64,000 nucleotides of DNA from Protopterus annectens (GCF_019279795.1 NC_056733.1:1114904682-1114968681); one strand, 5' to 3'. Shown: positions 43,273 to 53,530, counted from the first letter of the stretch. Notes: generated by a model not told the origin, from the sequence alone. A program made the numbers and translations.

Positions 43273-43434
43273 ATATCCACACACACATTATTTACAAATC
43301 ACATCATTTTTTACATTTTGTTTCATCATATAGAGCACATACTTATTACTTTTTTGACCCCCACTCCAGTTTCCGCAACCAAAACTAACATCATTGCTAA
43401 GTCCCATTTTTCATTCAACATGATCTCCTTAACT
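42711..43434. other. Unrecognised, with AT/GT microsatellite at 43215-43290
   Basis: The microsatellite is (AT)n followed by GTGTGTGTGT and ACACACAC, adjoining the 3' end of the Tx1/L1-like LINE. At 43090-43135 GTAAAAGATCCCATGGCACC resembles a motif I associate with widespread vertebrate repeats, but the unit cannot be delimited. Confidence 0.45.
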
Positions 43435-44308
43435 CTCTGATTCCAGATTAATCATAGTATAGCAAACAGTTTTTTATCAAGATTTTCAACCTCTTTCTTT
43501 TGTTTCTATAGTAACCAAATTCAATCATATTCATACTTAAATTACTTGCATCTTTAAAATCGCTCATATATTCTCTCTCTATAATCTTTCCCTATAACAT
43601 TTTTACCCTTTTACATTGTATAAAAACATGTACACAAGTTTCAGATTCCCCACAGTATAAACAGACTGTATCTTTTATACTTTTATATGGCATATTCACC
43701 TTCACTGGTAACTTTTGTATAGACAGTCTCCATAAAAAATCCTGATATGTGTTTTACATATTTACATTTTTGCAATAATAGCGCTCCTTTTCTCAGTGTT
43801 TAATTCCTTCCAAGGATATGTCTTGTAATATTTTTCCATAATCTTATACCATTCTAATCTTTTATTATCAATTCCATTCACATTTATTTTCCCCCATAAA
43901 ATCTTGTCTTGATAATTTTCCATTTCTTTATTACAAGTCCTCCTTTTTCTTGAACTAAAAAAATCAACCATTCTGTTTTATATTATAGACTTAATATTTT
44001 TGGTAATAATGAACCATCATTTTCTTTTAAACATTTCATTACTGTATATAAGTTCAATGAAGACACATACACTGTAGGATTTATTAACCCTAAACCTCCT
44101 TTTTGGCTTTTCACATACAATATCCCATCTTTCACAGGGTTCAACCTCAATCCCCAGATAAAAGAAAATATTGTATTATTTACACCTTTTTTCTAAGTTT
44201 AAAGGAAGACTAAAACACCAGCTAAATAAGTAATCTTTGCTAACAATGCAGAATTTATTAAATAAACTTTCTTTTTAAAGTAAAGTTGAAAGACTTCCAA
44301 AACACACG
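43435..44308 (-). pseudogene. Tx1/L1-like ORF2, C-terminal third
   Basis: VFQLYFKKKVYLINSALLAK then ITYLAGVLVF matches the conserved LINS..LAK segment of L1 RT. NNTIFSFIWGL and KSQKGGLGLINPTVY follow (the FIWxG and KGGLGLP-like block). A Cys-rich part near 43650 reads LYCGESETCVHVF. The frame at 43762-43971 is open. It begins exactly at the left end of DIRS-4. Confidence 0.72.
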
Positions 44309-44476
44309 ATGTTAAGTTGTCCATCTCGCCTTCATTCTTGCTGGATGGGTTCGGAGCCGACCTCGGCTCCGACTCGGCCACTCTAAAAGCTCGAGAGTTG
44401 GTTCCACCGGCTCGAGGCTCCCCTTATATCCCACAATGCTAGGTGGTATTACCTCAGATCTCGTTTGCCGCTACAG
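44309..44476 (+). repeat. DIRS-4 left inverted terminal repeat
   Basis: Starts ATGTTAAGTTGTCCATCTCG. It contains a perfect 10-bp inverted pair with a 2-bp spacer, TCGGAGCCGA-cc-TCGGCTCCGA (44351-44372). The reverse complement of 44325-44476 is at 50310-50455. Confidence 0.9.
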
Positions 44477-45793
44477 CTATCGAGACGTGTTGCTTCAACC
44501 GGCTTCAGGTGAGTGTAGAAAATAGTTTAAAAAAGTTACAAAACCCCTTTAAATTAGTTTTCCTTACAGTATCCCCTTATTTTAAAGGATTTTTATTCCT
44601 TCTTCCTTGTTCTTTCCCTTTTTTTTTACCACAAGAACTTATAGTTCTTCCCTTAGGCCTTCGGGCCCTCCCATCTCCCCTTGGAGTGTATGTGTTTTTT
44701 TGTAGGGACTTTTATAAAATTTAAAACTATCTAAATTTATTTAGTTTAAGTTAGTTTTATTTAGTGTATAGTGTAATCGGTGTGTTTGTGCTTGTGTGTG
44801 GTTACACTTGTTCCTTGATATGTCCAAGGATTCAAAGGTCTCAGGCTTCAAGAAGTGTGACTCGTGCTGTCAGAAAATGTCTCTGACAGACGGTCACACT
44901 TCTTGTGTACTGCCTGGGACCTTTACACCTGCAGGACTCTTGTGCTGTATGCCATGGCTTCAGCCCTAGAGTCCTGCAGGAAAGAAAGAACATGTTTATT
45001 TTACGGGGCTTGTTAAACCCTGAGGGTCCCCCGACTGCATCTTCGGGCAAACCCTCTAAGGCTTCTAGGTCTTCGGCTCCAGGTACTGAGTCGGCACCTA
45101 AGACTTCTAAGTCTACTCCTGCATCGGCTCCGGCTGGAGCCGATGAGACTCTAACTTCCACTTCGGTGGTTCCCTCGGCTCCGGCCGGAGCTGAGGTTTT
45201 GGAAATTGCTACGTCGGCTCCGATCAGGCTTTCGGAGCCGACATCTAGGAAGAGGTCAAGGTCACCGTCCCTCGGCGCCATAGATCGCACTCCTCTAGGT
45301 CTTCGAGGCTTTCGGACCATGACCTTCAGAGGGTAGTGAGTCGACTTCTTAAGTCCGAGGCACTGGCCCAGATGCTTCAGAGCCCGACTCATCAGTCGAT
45401 GCTCAACCCTATTTCTCAGAATATTCCTCCTCCGACTCCTTTGAGCTCGGAGCCGGGGCGTTTCGGACCCGAGACTGTGATACCGTCGGAGCCGATACAA
45501 TTGTCTTCGGCTCCGTCGGCTCCGATTTCTTCCTTGGAAGAATCTCGGCGCCGGACTTCCCTCGTCGGCTCCGAGGGGGTGAGTGGCATCGGACCCTTGT
45601 CCGACCCCGCTCTCCCTCTCGGTGCTTCGGCGCTGGTGAGTTCGGCTCCGACATCGGCCTCGGAGCCATCGCTGTCGGTGCCGAGGGAGGTTTTCAGCTT
45701 TTCGGAGCGGGGACCTCTGGCTCTGCCTGACAGAGGTGCGTTCGAGGTCATGCGGAGTGTGTTGGAACCTGGTTCAACTCCACAGTCGGCTCC
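44351..45793. promoter_or_regulatory. Two-orientation TCGGCTCCGA motif array in DIRS-4 repeat and gag
   Basis: The decamer TCGGCTCCGA or its complement TCGGAGCCGA (full or 8-9 of 10 bases) occurs at least a dozen times between the left repeat and mid-gag, for example near 44351, 44363, 45124, 45178, 45213, 45231, 45448, 45488, 45510, 45519, 45565, 45641 and 45785, and again as the inverted pair in the right repeat (about 50404-50425). In coding sequence it encodes SAP and SEP tripeptides. DIRS-1 carries a different core (AGATCCGA/CGGATCT) at the equivalent repeat position and throughout its gag. Function unknown. Confidence 0.6.
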
Positions 45794-47036
45794 GTCCGCC
45801 CCTCCCTCTTCGGTGCCTCAGGTTATGTCTACTCACTCCCTCATCCCAGACCGCAGAGAGCCAGCTCCTCAAGAATCCCCTGTGGGGATCTCATCCTCTT
45901 CCGAGGCCTCTCCTGAATTGGCAGGGGAGCCCCCTAGGAAGAGAAAGTGTAAGAGGAAGCACATAGACTCACCTGAGTCTGTCACCTCTGACACAGATTT
46001 AGAGGATTCCGAGGGTTCCCCCCGTTCCCCTTCTGAAGATGTCTTCTTTGCAGACATTCTAGAGATCCTGAAACAGAGGGGAAATTGGCCAGCCCTTAAC
46101 CCTTCGGAGGATGAATCTGTGTATCTTGAGGCGTTTGGCTCTCGCCCTTCCACCTCCTGGGTGTCCCCCCCCTTTGACCCCCTCATGCAGGTGGTAGCTA
46201 AAAAGGCTTGGACGGCTCCTGACTCTGTGGACCCCACCCCCAGGAGACCTTCAAAGTTTATCACAGCACCAGCAGATAAACAATTTCTCACTAAGGGAGT
46301 TTCTGTGGATGCTATGGTGGTAGCTGCTGCCACTAAGAAGGAGCTAGCTGATCCTTCGGTGCCTGTCCATCCTCCTAACAAGGAATCTAGGTCTATGGAC
46401 AGGTACGGGAAGCGGATGTTTTCGTCAGCGACCTTTGCTATGCGTTCGCTGAACTACCTCTGCCATTTCACTCGTCTTCAAAGAGACTTGATCAAGGAAG
46501 CGAGTGAGATGTTGAAGGACCCTACAGCTGCGGGTTTTCAGGACAAGATGAACGCTCAGCTGGTTACCCTAAACTGTATAGCTAACTCCTCCATGCGCCT
46601 CCTTTCATATGCGGCTGATGGATACAGCAGAGCCGCAGGGACAGGTGTGGCGTTACGCCGGCATGCCTGGATGCGGCTATGCAATTTTGCGGACCCCTTT
46701 AAAACGTCTTTCACTAATTCCCCGTTTGATGGATCATCCCTTTTTGGTCCTCAAGTGAAAGAAACCTTGACAAGGTGCGAGACAGATGGCAAAACTCTTT
46801 CTGCCGTCGGAGTCTGTTTTTCTACTCCTTCTAGACCTTACCCCAAAGGCCAGAAAAGTGGAAAGATGTGGTTCCGCAAACAATCTCAAGGGACTTTGCC
46901 TGACGCACAGAGTTGGTTCCCCTCTAGAGGCAGAGGGGGGAACAATAATGGTAGATGTCGCCCTAGAGGCAGGGGGGGTCCGCAGAACCAGGGCAATCGA
47001 GAAACCTTTTCCGATAAGCCCTTCCAGCACCCCTGA
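44820..47036 (+). pseudogene. DIRS-4 gag
   Basis: Starts ATG at 44820 (MSKDSKVSGFKKCDSCCQKM). A shift near 44905 moves to the frame with YCLGPLHLQDSCAVCHGFSP, and a second near 45262 returns to the original frame, which stays open to 47036. Order: Cys-rich CxxC/CxxC N-terminus; Ser/Ala/Pro-rich section full of SAP and SEP; basic EPPRKRKCKRKHIDS; acidic stretch and DVFFADILEILKQRGNW; capsid-like region (SVDAMVVAAATKKELADPSV, then VHPPNKESRSM); and an RG-rich C-terminus (PSRGRGGNNNGRCRPRGRGG) probably binding RNA. The last 250 bp overlap the RT frame. The two shifts offset each other and could be real decay or sequence errors. Confidence 0.85.
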
Positions 47037-48943
47037 GGTGTTGCCCGACTGTCCACCTTCGGAGGCAGTCGGGGGAAGATTATCACTGTACCCAGAAGCC
47101 TGGCGATCCCTAACTCAAGACAAGTGGGTACAGTCCATCATTTCCAAAGGCTATTCCATTCCGTTCTTTTGCATTCCAAATCAATCAAAAAAATCCCTTC
47201 CAGATGTTCCACCCGCTCAAAGGGATCAAGCAGCGTTGGAAATATCAAAGTTGCTTGCAAAAAGAGCCATTCAGCCAGTGCCAGCAGTCCAGCAAGGATC
47301 CGGAATCTACTCCAAGTTCTTTTTGGTTCCAAAGAAAACAGGGGACTGGAGACCCATTTTGGATCTCAGTATCTTGAACAAGTCTGTCAAGAAAACAAGA
47401 TTTCGGATGGTCACGCTACAATCCATCCTACCCCTATTGGGAAAGGAAAACTGGATGTGCTCTATAGACCTCCAGGATGCGTACTATCATATAAAAATGG
47501 ACAGATGCTCCAGGAGATTCGTCCGCTTCAGGCTGGGAACCAGTCACTTTCAATTCAGAGCCCTGCCCTTTGGACTCACCACTGCCCCCCGGGTGTTTAC
47601 CAAATGCATGGCAGTGGTAGCTTCTCACCTGAGACGTCAAGGATTCCAGGTGTTTCCTTACTTAGACGACTGGCTCCTCACAGCTCCTACCAAGCATCTT
47701 CTTCTACTTGCCAGAGACTACACCTTTCGCATTTTTCAAAAGTTAGGTATCTCAATAAATTGCGAAAAGTCTGTTTTGTCGCCTTGTCGTGCTATTACCT
47801 TCATAGGCGCAAATCTAGACACAGTCAACATGTCTGCGAGACTCACAGACCAAAGAATAGCAGACATACACAAACTGGTCCCCCTTCTCTTCCACAGCAA
47901 CAGAGTCAAAGTCACATTAGTTCTAAAAGTACTGGGGATTATGGCGGCTGCTATCCCTCTACTTCTATTAGCCAGATTTCACATGAGAATCCTTCAATGG
48001 ATGCTCTTCACACAATGGTCATACCAACAACTTCCGATGTCTCACACCATTGTGATTACTCAAGCATGCAAGAATCATCTTCTTTGGTGGATTTCTTCCC
48101 CCCAGCTCTTCCTAGGAAGACCCTTTGTCCTTCCCCCTCCGGTTGCTACTCTGACAACGGACGCCTCCCTGATCGGGTGGGGGGGGGCATTATCAGGGCA
48201 GAACAGTCCAGGGCATTTGGCAACCAGTCGAACGCCACTTGCATATAAATGTTCTAGAGATGAGGGCAGTGCTTCTAGCGTTGCAAGCCCTTCAAGACTC
48301 TCTTCCCTTGGGAACGATAGCAATTCAGATGGACAACATGTCTGTAGTGTGGTATATCAACAAACAAGGCGGAACCAGGTCCTACCCCCTATGTCGAGAA
48401 GCACTCAGACTGTGGCAATGGGCGATTTCTTCTCAGCGGTTTCTGATAGCAACGCACATCCCCGGGAAGTCCAATCTTATCGCGGACAAGTTGAGCAGAG
48501 CTATCCTCATGCCTCACGAGTGGTCTCTGAAAGATTCTATCTTGGAGAAAATTTTTTTCAAGTGGGGTCAGCCTTGCTGCGACCTTTTTGCTACTCCCCA
48601 AAACAGCAAGTGCAAAGATTATTTCACCCTCTTCCCCTTACCAGGCCAGCCCAGCAGAGACGCTCTAGTCCAAGTTTGGCCCCGGGGACTTCTGTATGCA
48701 TTCCCTCCCTTCCCACTAATCTCTCAAGTGATACAGAAAGCTATCGCTCAGAAGGCCTTATTGATCCTCATTGCTCCTTACTGGCCTCGACAGGTTTGGT
48801 TCCCCTTTCTACATCAATTTCTGTTGGAGCAACCCTGGCATCTGGACCTAGTTCCAGATCTTTTGATCCATCAGTCGGGTCAGTTACATCGCTCCCTCCC
48901 CTTTCTGAACCTCACTGCTTGGTTCCTCCACTTCCAACCTTAG
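46786..48943 (+). pseudogene. DIRS-4 reverse transcriptase/RNase H
   Basis: Open from the gag overlap. RT blocks: FFLVPKKTGDWRPILDLSIL, CSIDLQDAYYHIKMDRC (motif A), FRALPFGLTTAPRVFTKCM (motif B) and VFPYLDDWLL (motif C, both catalytic Asp). RNase H begins TLTTDASLIGWGG, then the frame shifts at a nine-G tract (about 48179-48187). The rest continues in the next frame: HINVLEMRAVLLALQALQDS (catalytic Glu), IQMDNMSVVWYINKQGG (Asp) and further to 48943 with LIAPYWPRQVWFPFL. The original frame also stays open through this region and runs into the recombinase, so the two frames overlap as in other DIRS elements. The true start is uncertain; a start near 47040-47100 is also possible. Confidence 0.87.
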
Positions 48944-49971
48944 CCAGGCTTCCTCAAATATCTCACTCTGTTCGAGATATTTTGATAGCTTCCCATAAAT
49001 CTTCCACTCGGAGGATTTATCTTAGTAAGTGGAAACGTTTCGCCTATTGGACTCAAGGAAGGGACATAGATCCTTTCACTGCTCCCATCCAAATAGTCCT
49101 TGATTTTCTAGCTGAACTTTTCCATGCAGGTTCTTCTCCTTCTACTCTTAAAGTTCAATTGGCAGCTATATCTAACTTTCATGTGGGCATCTCAGATTCT
49201 GCCATCATGTCTCACAAGCTTTGCAAAGCTTTCTTGAAGGGAGTTTTTCTTCTTAGACCTCCTATAAGAAATCCTCCTCCCTCTTGGGACCTTAATTTAG
49301 TTCTCACATCTTTAATTCTTCCCCCTTTTGAACCTGCAGCTTCCTGTTCAATGAAATTGCTATCCTGGAAGACTCTATTTCTGGTAGCCATTACTTCAGC
49401 TAGAAGGGTCTCAGAGCTTCATGCACTCAGCAGTTGACCACCGTATCTATTGTTTCATAAGGATAGGGTATCCTTACAGACCAATCTATCCTTTTTACCT
49501 AAAGTAGCCTCTGCGGCAAATCTAAATCAAAACATTGACCTCCCTGTGTTTTTTCCTAACTTTTCTAACAGGTCTGAACAAAAATTGCATTGGCTAGATG
49601 TCCATCATCAATTAAGGTATTATTTGGATAGGACCAAACAGATCAGAAAAACTGACCAGTTGTTTGTCTCTTATGCAGAAGGCAGAAAGGGCCTTTCAGT
49701 TTCGAAGGTATCACTCTCCAGATGGCTAACATCCCTGATTTCCTTTGTGTATGAAATTAGACACCGAAAGTTGCCTAACAAACCAAAGGCCCATTCGACT
49801 AGAGCTTTGGCTACTTCTATAGCTTTCCAAGACAGGCTGCCTATTGATACCATTTGTGCAGCAGCTACATGGGCTACTCCTCACACTTTCATTTCTCATT
49901 ATAAGTTGGATTTAGCTTCTAGACATAGAGCTAATTTTGGTTCCACTGTACTCAAGAGTCTGTTCCGATAG
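48240..49971 (+). pseudogene. DIRS-4 tyrosine recombinase
   Basis: Frame open from before 48240; the recognisable domain starts about 48940 with SVRDILIASHKSSTRRIYLS. A core-binding-like region follows (DFLAELFHAGSSPSTLKVQL), then the catalytic domain: AITSARRVSELHALSS (first Arg), a TGA stop at 49435-49437, and in the same frame FHKDRVSLQTNLSFLPKV, AHSTRALATSIAF (HxxR) and HTFISHYKLDLASRHR (Tyr nucleophile). Only the single in-frame TGA prevents full translation. The enzyme would integrate the circular double-stranded DNA form. The 5' half overlaps RNase H in a different frame and is Ser-rich there, so the exact start is unknown. Confidence 0.88.
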
Positions 49972-49999
49972 GCCAGCCGGGACAAGGTGCTAGGACGGC

Positions 50000-50091
50000 C
50001 CCATCCAGCAAGAATGAAGGCGAGATGGACAACTTAACATATAGAAGTTATGTTCTTACCATAACGCTCCATGTTAGTTGTCTTCTTCTCC
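50000..50091 (+). repeat. DIRS-4 internal complementary region
   Basis: 50000-50040 is the reverse complement of the left terminus (CCATCCAGCAAGAATGAAGG ... AACTTAACAT) and 50041-50091 is the reverse complement of the right terminus (ATAGAAGTTATGTTCTTACC ... TAGTTGTCTTCTTCTCC). In the DIRS1 replication model this region templates the junction of the circular intermediate. It starts 29 bp after the recombinase stop. Confidence 0.92.
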
Positions 50092-50309
50092 TTCTTTTGC
50101 GTCCCACCCTCCTTCCCCCTAGCCTGGACAGACCTAGAGGAGTTTGATTGTGACCTCTCTTTCTACCACCTCTATTGTATATAGGTATATGCTATACTGT
50201 GCATATATTCCTTCATCAGGTTTTCAGGTCACCTTCTTCCCTTCCTTTTATAGAGGTGGGTTTCCCTTTTCCAGTAGTTCTGGAGTTATTATTGGCTGGG
50301 CCTAGCTTA
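50092..50309. other. DIRS-4 untranslated spacer
   Basis: Pyrimidine-rich, non-coding sequence between the internal complementary region and the right terminal repeat. No feature recognised. Confidence 0.5.
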
Positions 50310-50499
50310 CAAACGAGATCTGAGGTAATACCGCCTAGCATTGTGGGATATAAGGGGAGCCTCGAGCCGGTGGAACCAACTCTCAAGCTTTTAGAGTGGC
50401 CGAGTCGGAGCCGAGGTCGGCTCCGAACCCATCCAGCAAGAAAGAAGGCGAGAAGAAGACAACTAACATGGAACGTTATGGTAAGAACATAACTTCTAT
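50310..50499 (-). repeat. DIRS-4 right inverted terminal repeat
   Basis: Complement of the left repeat through CCATCCAGCAAGAA, then a right-specific extension AGAAGACAACTAACATGGAA ending AACATAACTTCTAT at 50499. The extension matches only the second half of the internal complementary region. Confidence 0.9.
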
Positions 50500-50640
50500 T
50501 TTTATTTCATCTGTTTTTTTTTTCTTTCCATGTAAAATTTTTACTTTTTTGCTTGCCAAATTTATCTCAAAGGTCTTAATGTTATCCTTATTAAATTTGA
50601 TTCCACTAATATTTCCCTCAAAACATAAACCTTGAGTTTT
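50500..50640 (-). pseudogene. Tx1/L1-like ORF2, middle piece
   Basis: About 45 codons, GLCFEGNISGIKFNKDNIKT then FEINLASKKVKILHGKKK, matching the SGxKxNxxK segment that follows the RT active site in L1-group proteins. It is caught between the L2-like LINE and DIRS-4. Confidence 0.55.
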
Positions 50641-50689
50641 GTCTTTATTTAGAAATTAAACTTAGAAATACTCTTGGCTAAAATAAAAA

Positions 50690-53530
50690 CTCAACCAAAA
50701 TAGAAATATCAACATCATAGGTACCAATATTTCTCCTGGCAACAACATTGACAAAAACATGAATCCATCCTACAGTGGTCCTCCATTAACCTCCCCAAGA
50801 GACCATTATACTAGGGGACTTTGATATTAACTGTTACTCCTGCAACTCTGACCACCCTACCACCCATATCAACCTCTATGGCTTTACCCAATTAATTCAA
50901 ACCACAGCAAGGTTTGATAAAACTACTAAAAAGGAAGCTATCCTTGACTGGACTCTCACCAACTACTCCACGCTTTCCTATAGTTCTGGTACCCTCCCTG
51001 ACTCACTCAATGACCACCTCCCAACATACATTCTACGTCATCAGGCAAATCCCACAAAAAAACCCATCTACTTACCAAGTTTATAACACCAAAAATGTCA
51101 GGCCTCAAGATTTCATAACTTGGAAACCCATCAAAACTCTATCCCTGGACAGTGCAGTCGACTACTTTAACTCCACATTTTTAAACATCTTAAATAACAT
51201 GGTCCCTATCAGGACGATATGAGCAAAATCTAATTACTCTCCTTGGCTTACTAAACAGACTAAATCACTTCTAAAAGAAGGGGATAAAGCATGGCACAAA
51301 TGGACCCACAAAAAATCAATAGCTATTCACCAGAAGTATCTCCAGCTAAGAAACAAAGCCAAAACCCAAATAAGACTTGATAAGAACTACTATACTAGCT
51401 TACAAGCTAAATACCAAAATAATCCTCAAAAATTCTGGACCACTTTAAATAAAATACTATGACCAGGTCAAACTAAGACCCCCTCAACCAACAGCAGGTA
51501 ACCACCTAGAATGTATTGCTACCCAGTTTAATGAATACTTCATTGACTCCATCAAAACTCTTACTAACCAAAACTTCCCATCACTGCCCATCAACCTAAC
51601 GTCCCTACTAGATAATAACCCACAACCCTGACAGCTGACAACCTACCCTCGACATACTTAAAAATAGCGGCTAAAGCCATCTCCTACCCAGTTTCCCTAC
51701 TAATTAACAATTCCATATCCGAGCAACACATCCCCACCCTCTGGAAAATTGCACACATCATACCCCTACAGAAAGGAGGTCCCTCCACCGACTTCTCTAA
51801 CTGTTGACCTATAGCAATCCTATCCCCTCCATCAAAAATCCTTGAAAGGCGTGTTCACACCCAAATACTTAACCATCTCCTAGACAATAAATTACTTACA
51901 AATACTCAGCTTTTGCCCGTACCATAATACTACCACAGCCCTCATTAGCTTCACTAACACCATCAGTCATCTTAGAAATAAAGGTGTGCTAGTATTAGCA
52001 ATCTTCTTAGACATATCAAAAGCCTTTGATACACTGTCTCATAGGTTCATAGGTAGGTACTAGGCTATCGGCCCAAGGGCCTAAGTAAGCCTAGCCAACA
52101 AAGTTCCCTGGCTTACGCCACCCAAGAAAGTTATTTTCCTGTGCCCCTGTCGAGCAGAGCCACAGAAGTGATCCCCGGGGTGTATTTCCCATTTTCATCC
52201 ACTCATCAAGAATTTTCTTGAAGAGTGCTAATGATGAACTTTGCTTGACATAGATGGGTAGCTTGTTCCAGAGTATGGGAAGTCTCTGGGGCAGGAATCT
52301 ATCCCTCCAGCATGTCCTGTTTATTGTGGTGACAAGGTATAGGTCCCTAGAGCATGTAGCTCGGAGGGATTGGGATTTCTTTAGGTGTAGCATGTCCAAT
52401 AGCTCTGGGTTTGACATAGCTTTATATGTTAGGCAGAGATCACCTCTGAGTAGTCGATATGCTATGGAGTAAAACTGGAGTTTTTTGAGACAGTCAGTGT
52501 AGGGATCTGTTTGAGGCCAGTAATCCTCTTTGTGACTAACTGCTGACTGCCTTGTCCAAACTGAACCTAAGCTACTCCACTCTGGCCTAGTTTCAGAACT
52601 ACCTCACAGATTGGCAACAAGCAGTACTGTGGAACAAAGCTCTTTCTCCCTTACGACCAGTGGCAATGGGCATGCCCCAAGGGTCTATTCTTAGCCCCTC
52701 CTTTTTAACCTGTTTACAAGTAATCTCTATAATGCTACAACTCTAGCCACCCTTATACAGTATGCTGACTGCTCCACTGTCATATGTTCTGCCCCAACTC
52801 TACCTGAACTACAGAACTTAACCCAAACATCCTTCCATGCTATTGAATCATGGTTGGCAGATGCCCAATTAATCCTGAACTCAAATAAAACCAAGTTTAT
52901 GCTCTTTCACCCTACTAAACTCAAAACCTAATCCGCTTACTTCAGTATCACATCCAGCAATAAGACTTTGATTGAACCAGTACCATCCACCAAACGTCTC
53001 AGTGTTGTTATTGATCAAAATCTGAAGTTTGACTTGCACATTGCCCAGACTGTAAAAAAAAGTACACAAGAAAATAAGTACCTTATATAGATGCAAAAAC
53101 TATCTAACCACAAACTCCAGAATAACCACAGCCAGAACTCATCTTCTGTCAAGTTTACTGTACTCCTCACCCATCCTTACCAACCTCTCCAAATCAGACC
53201 TAAGCAAGCTAGATGCCTGCTGTACTAAGATACCTAAATTTGCCACTAGTTGCCTTCCTAGAACCCATCATTGTCAGGCCCTAAGACAACTATCTTGGTT
53301 AGAATTACCCCACCAACTCATCCTGACACAACTCTCTACCGCCCACCAAATGTTCTGTAAACCCAATAAAACTCCAGCTCTACAAGGCCTCCTCAACCCC
53401 ATACAAGTACCCGTCCACTAAGATCCACTAATAAAGCTCTAATTGAAGTAACCAGGAGTAAAAATAGCCCAGGTGACTCCCTATACTCCTAATACATTGC
53501 TAAACTGTGGAATGCCTTACCACTCGAAAT
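50690..53530 (+). pseudogene. L2-like LINE ORF2
   Basis: Endonuclease: ILGDFDINCYSCNSDHPTTH, then LDWTLTNYSTLSYSSGT and SLNDHLPTYI. RT: IAHIIPLQKGGPSTDFSN-like block near 51750, LAIFLDISKAFDTLSH (motif A, just before the CR1-7 insertion), then LLTALSKLNLSYSTLAWFQN, MGMPQGSILSPSFLTCL (motif B) and LIQYADCSTVICSAPT (motif C, YADD changed to YADC). LADAQLILNSNKTKFMLFHP follows. Many stops and frameshifts. Confidence 0.72.
52041..52536 (-). mobile_element. CR1-7: 5'-truncated CR1 fragment in the L2-like LINE
   Basis: Carries only the ORF2 C-terminus (SNPELLDMLHLKKSQSLRAT then SRDLYLVTTINRTCWRDRF, frame 52091-52417) and the CR1 3' end (in sense AGTACCTACCTATGAACCTAT). It sits between L2-like codons for FDTLSH and LLTALSK. 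Its frame is open and close to CR1-4, so it is relatively young. Confidence 0.85.

Larger units (their letters stand above)
44309..50499 (+). mobile_element. DIRS-4: structurally complete DIRS1-like retrotransposon
   Basis: A 6.19-kb element with all expected parts: left inverted terminal repeat (44309-44476), gag (44820-47036), RT/RNase H (46786-48943), tyrosine recombinase (to 49971), internal complementary region (50000-50091) and right repeat (50310-50499). The ends are fixed by the internal region, which reads across the two complemented termini (CTTAACAT joined to ATAGAAGTT). The two repeats differ at about two positions over roughly 140 bp, suggesting recent insertion. Lesions are few: two offsetting frameshifts in gag, one in the RNase H G-tract and one TGA in the recombinase. 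It is inserted in the Tx1/L1-like LINE without a visible target duplication, as expected. Confidence 0.93.

Noticed and set aside
43215..43290. AT/GT tract as a replication origin or scaffold element
   Set aside because: A simple microsatellite next to a LINE 3' end explains it.
44841..45500. 219-codon minus-strand frame opposite DIRS-4 gag
   Set aside because: GC-rich shadow of the SAP/SEP-coding array; it has no family motif and no counterpart in DIRS-1.
47124..48248. 374-codon plus-strand frame inside the DIRS-4 RT
   Set aside because: It is the out-of-frame reading of the RT domain; all RT motifs are in the neighbouring frame.
48200..48940. The 883-codon frame (46786-49437) as one RT-recombinase fusion protein
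   Set aside because: RNase H motifs leave this frame at the G-tract; the continuity results from overlap with the recombinase frame.
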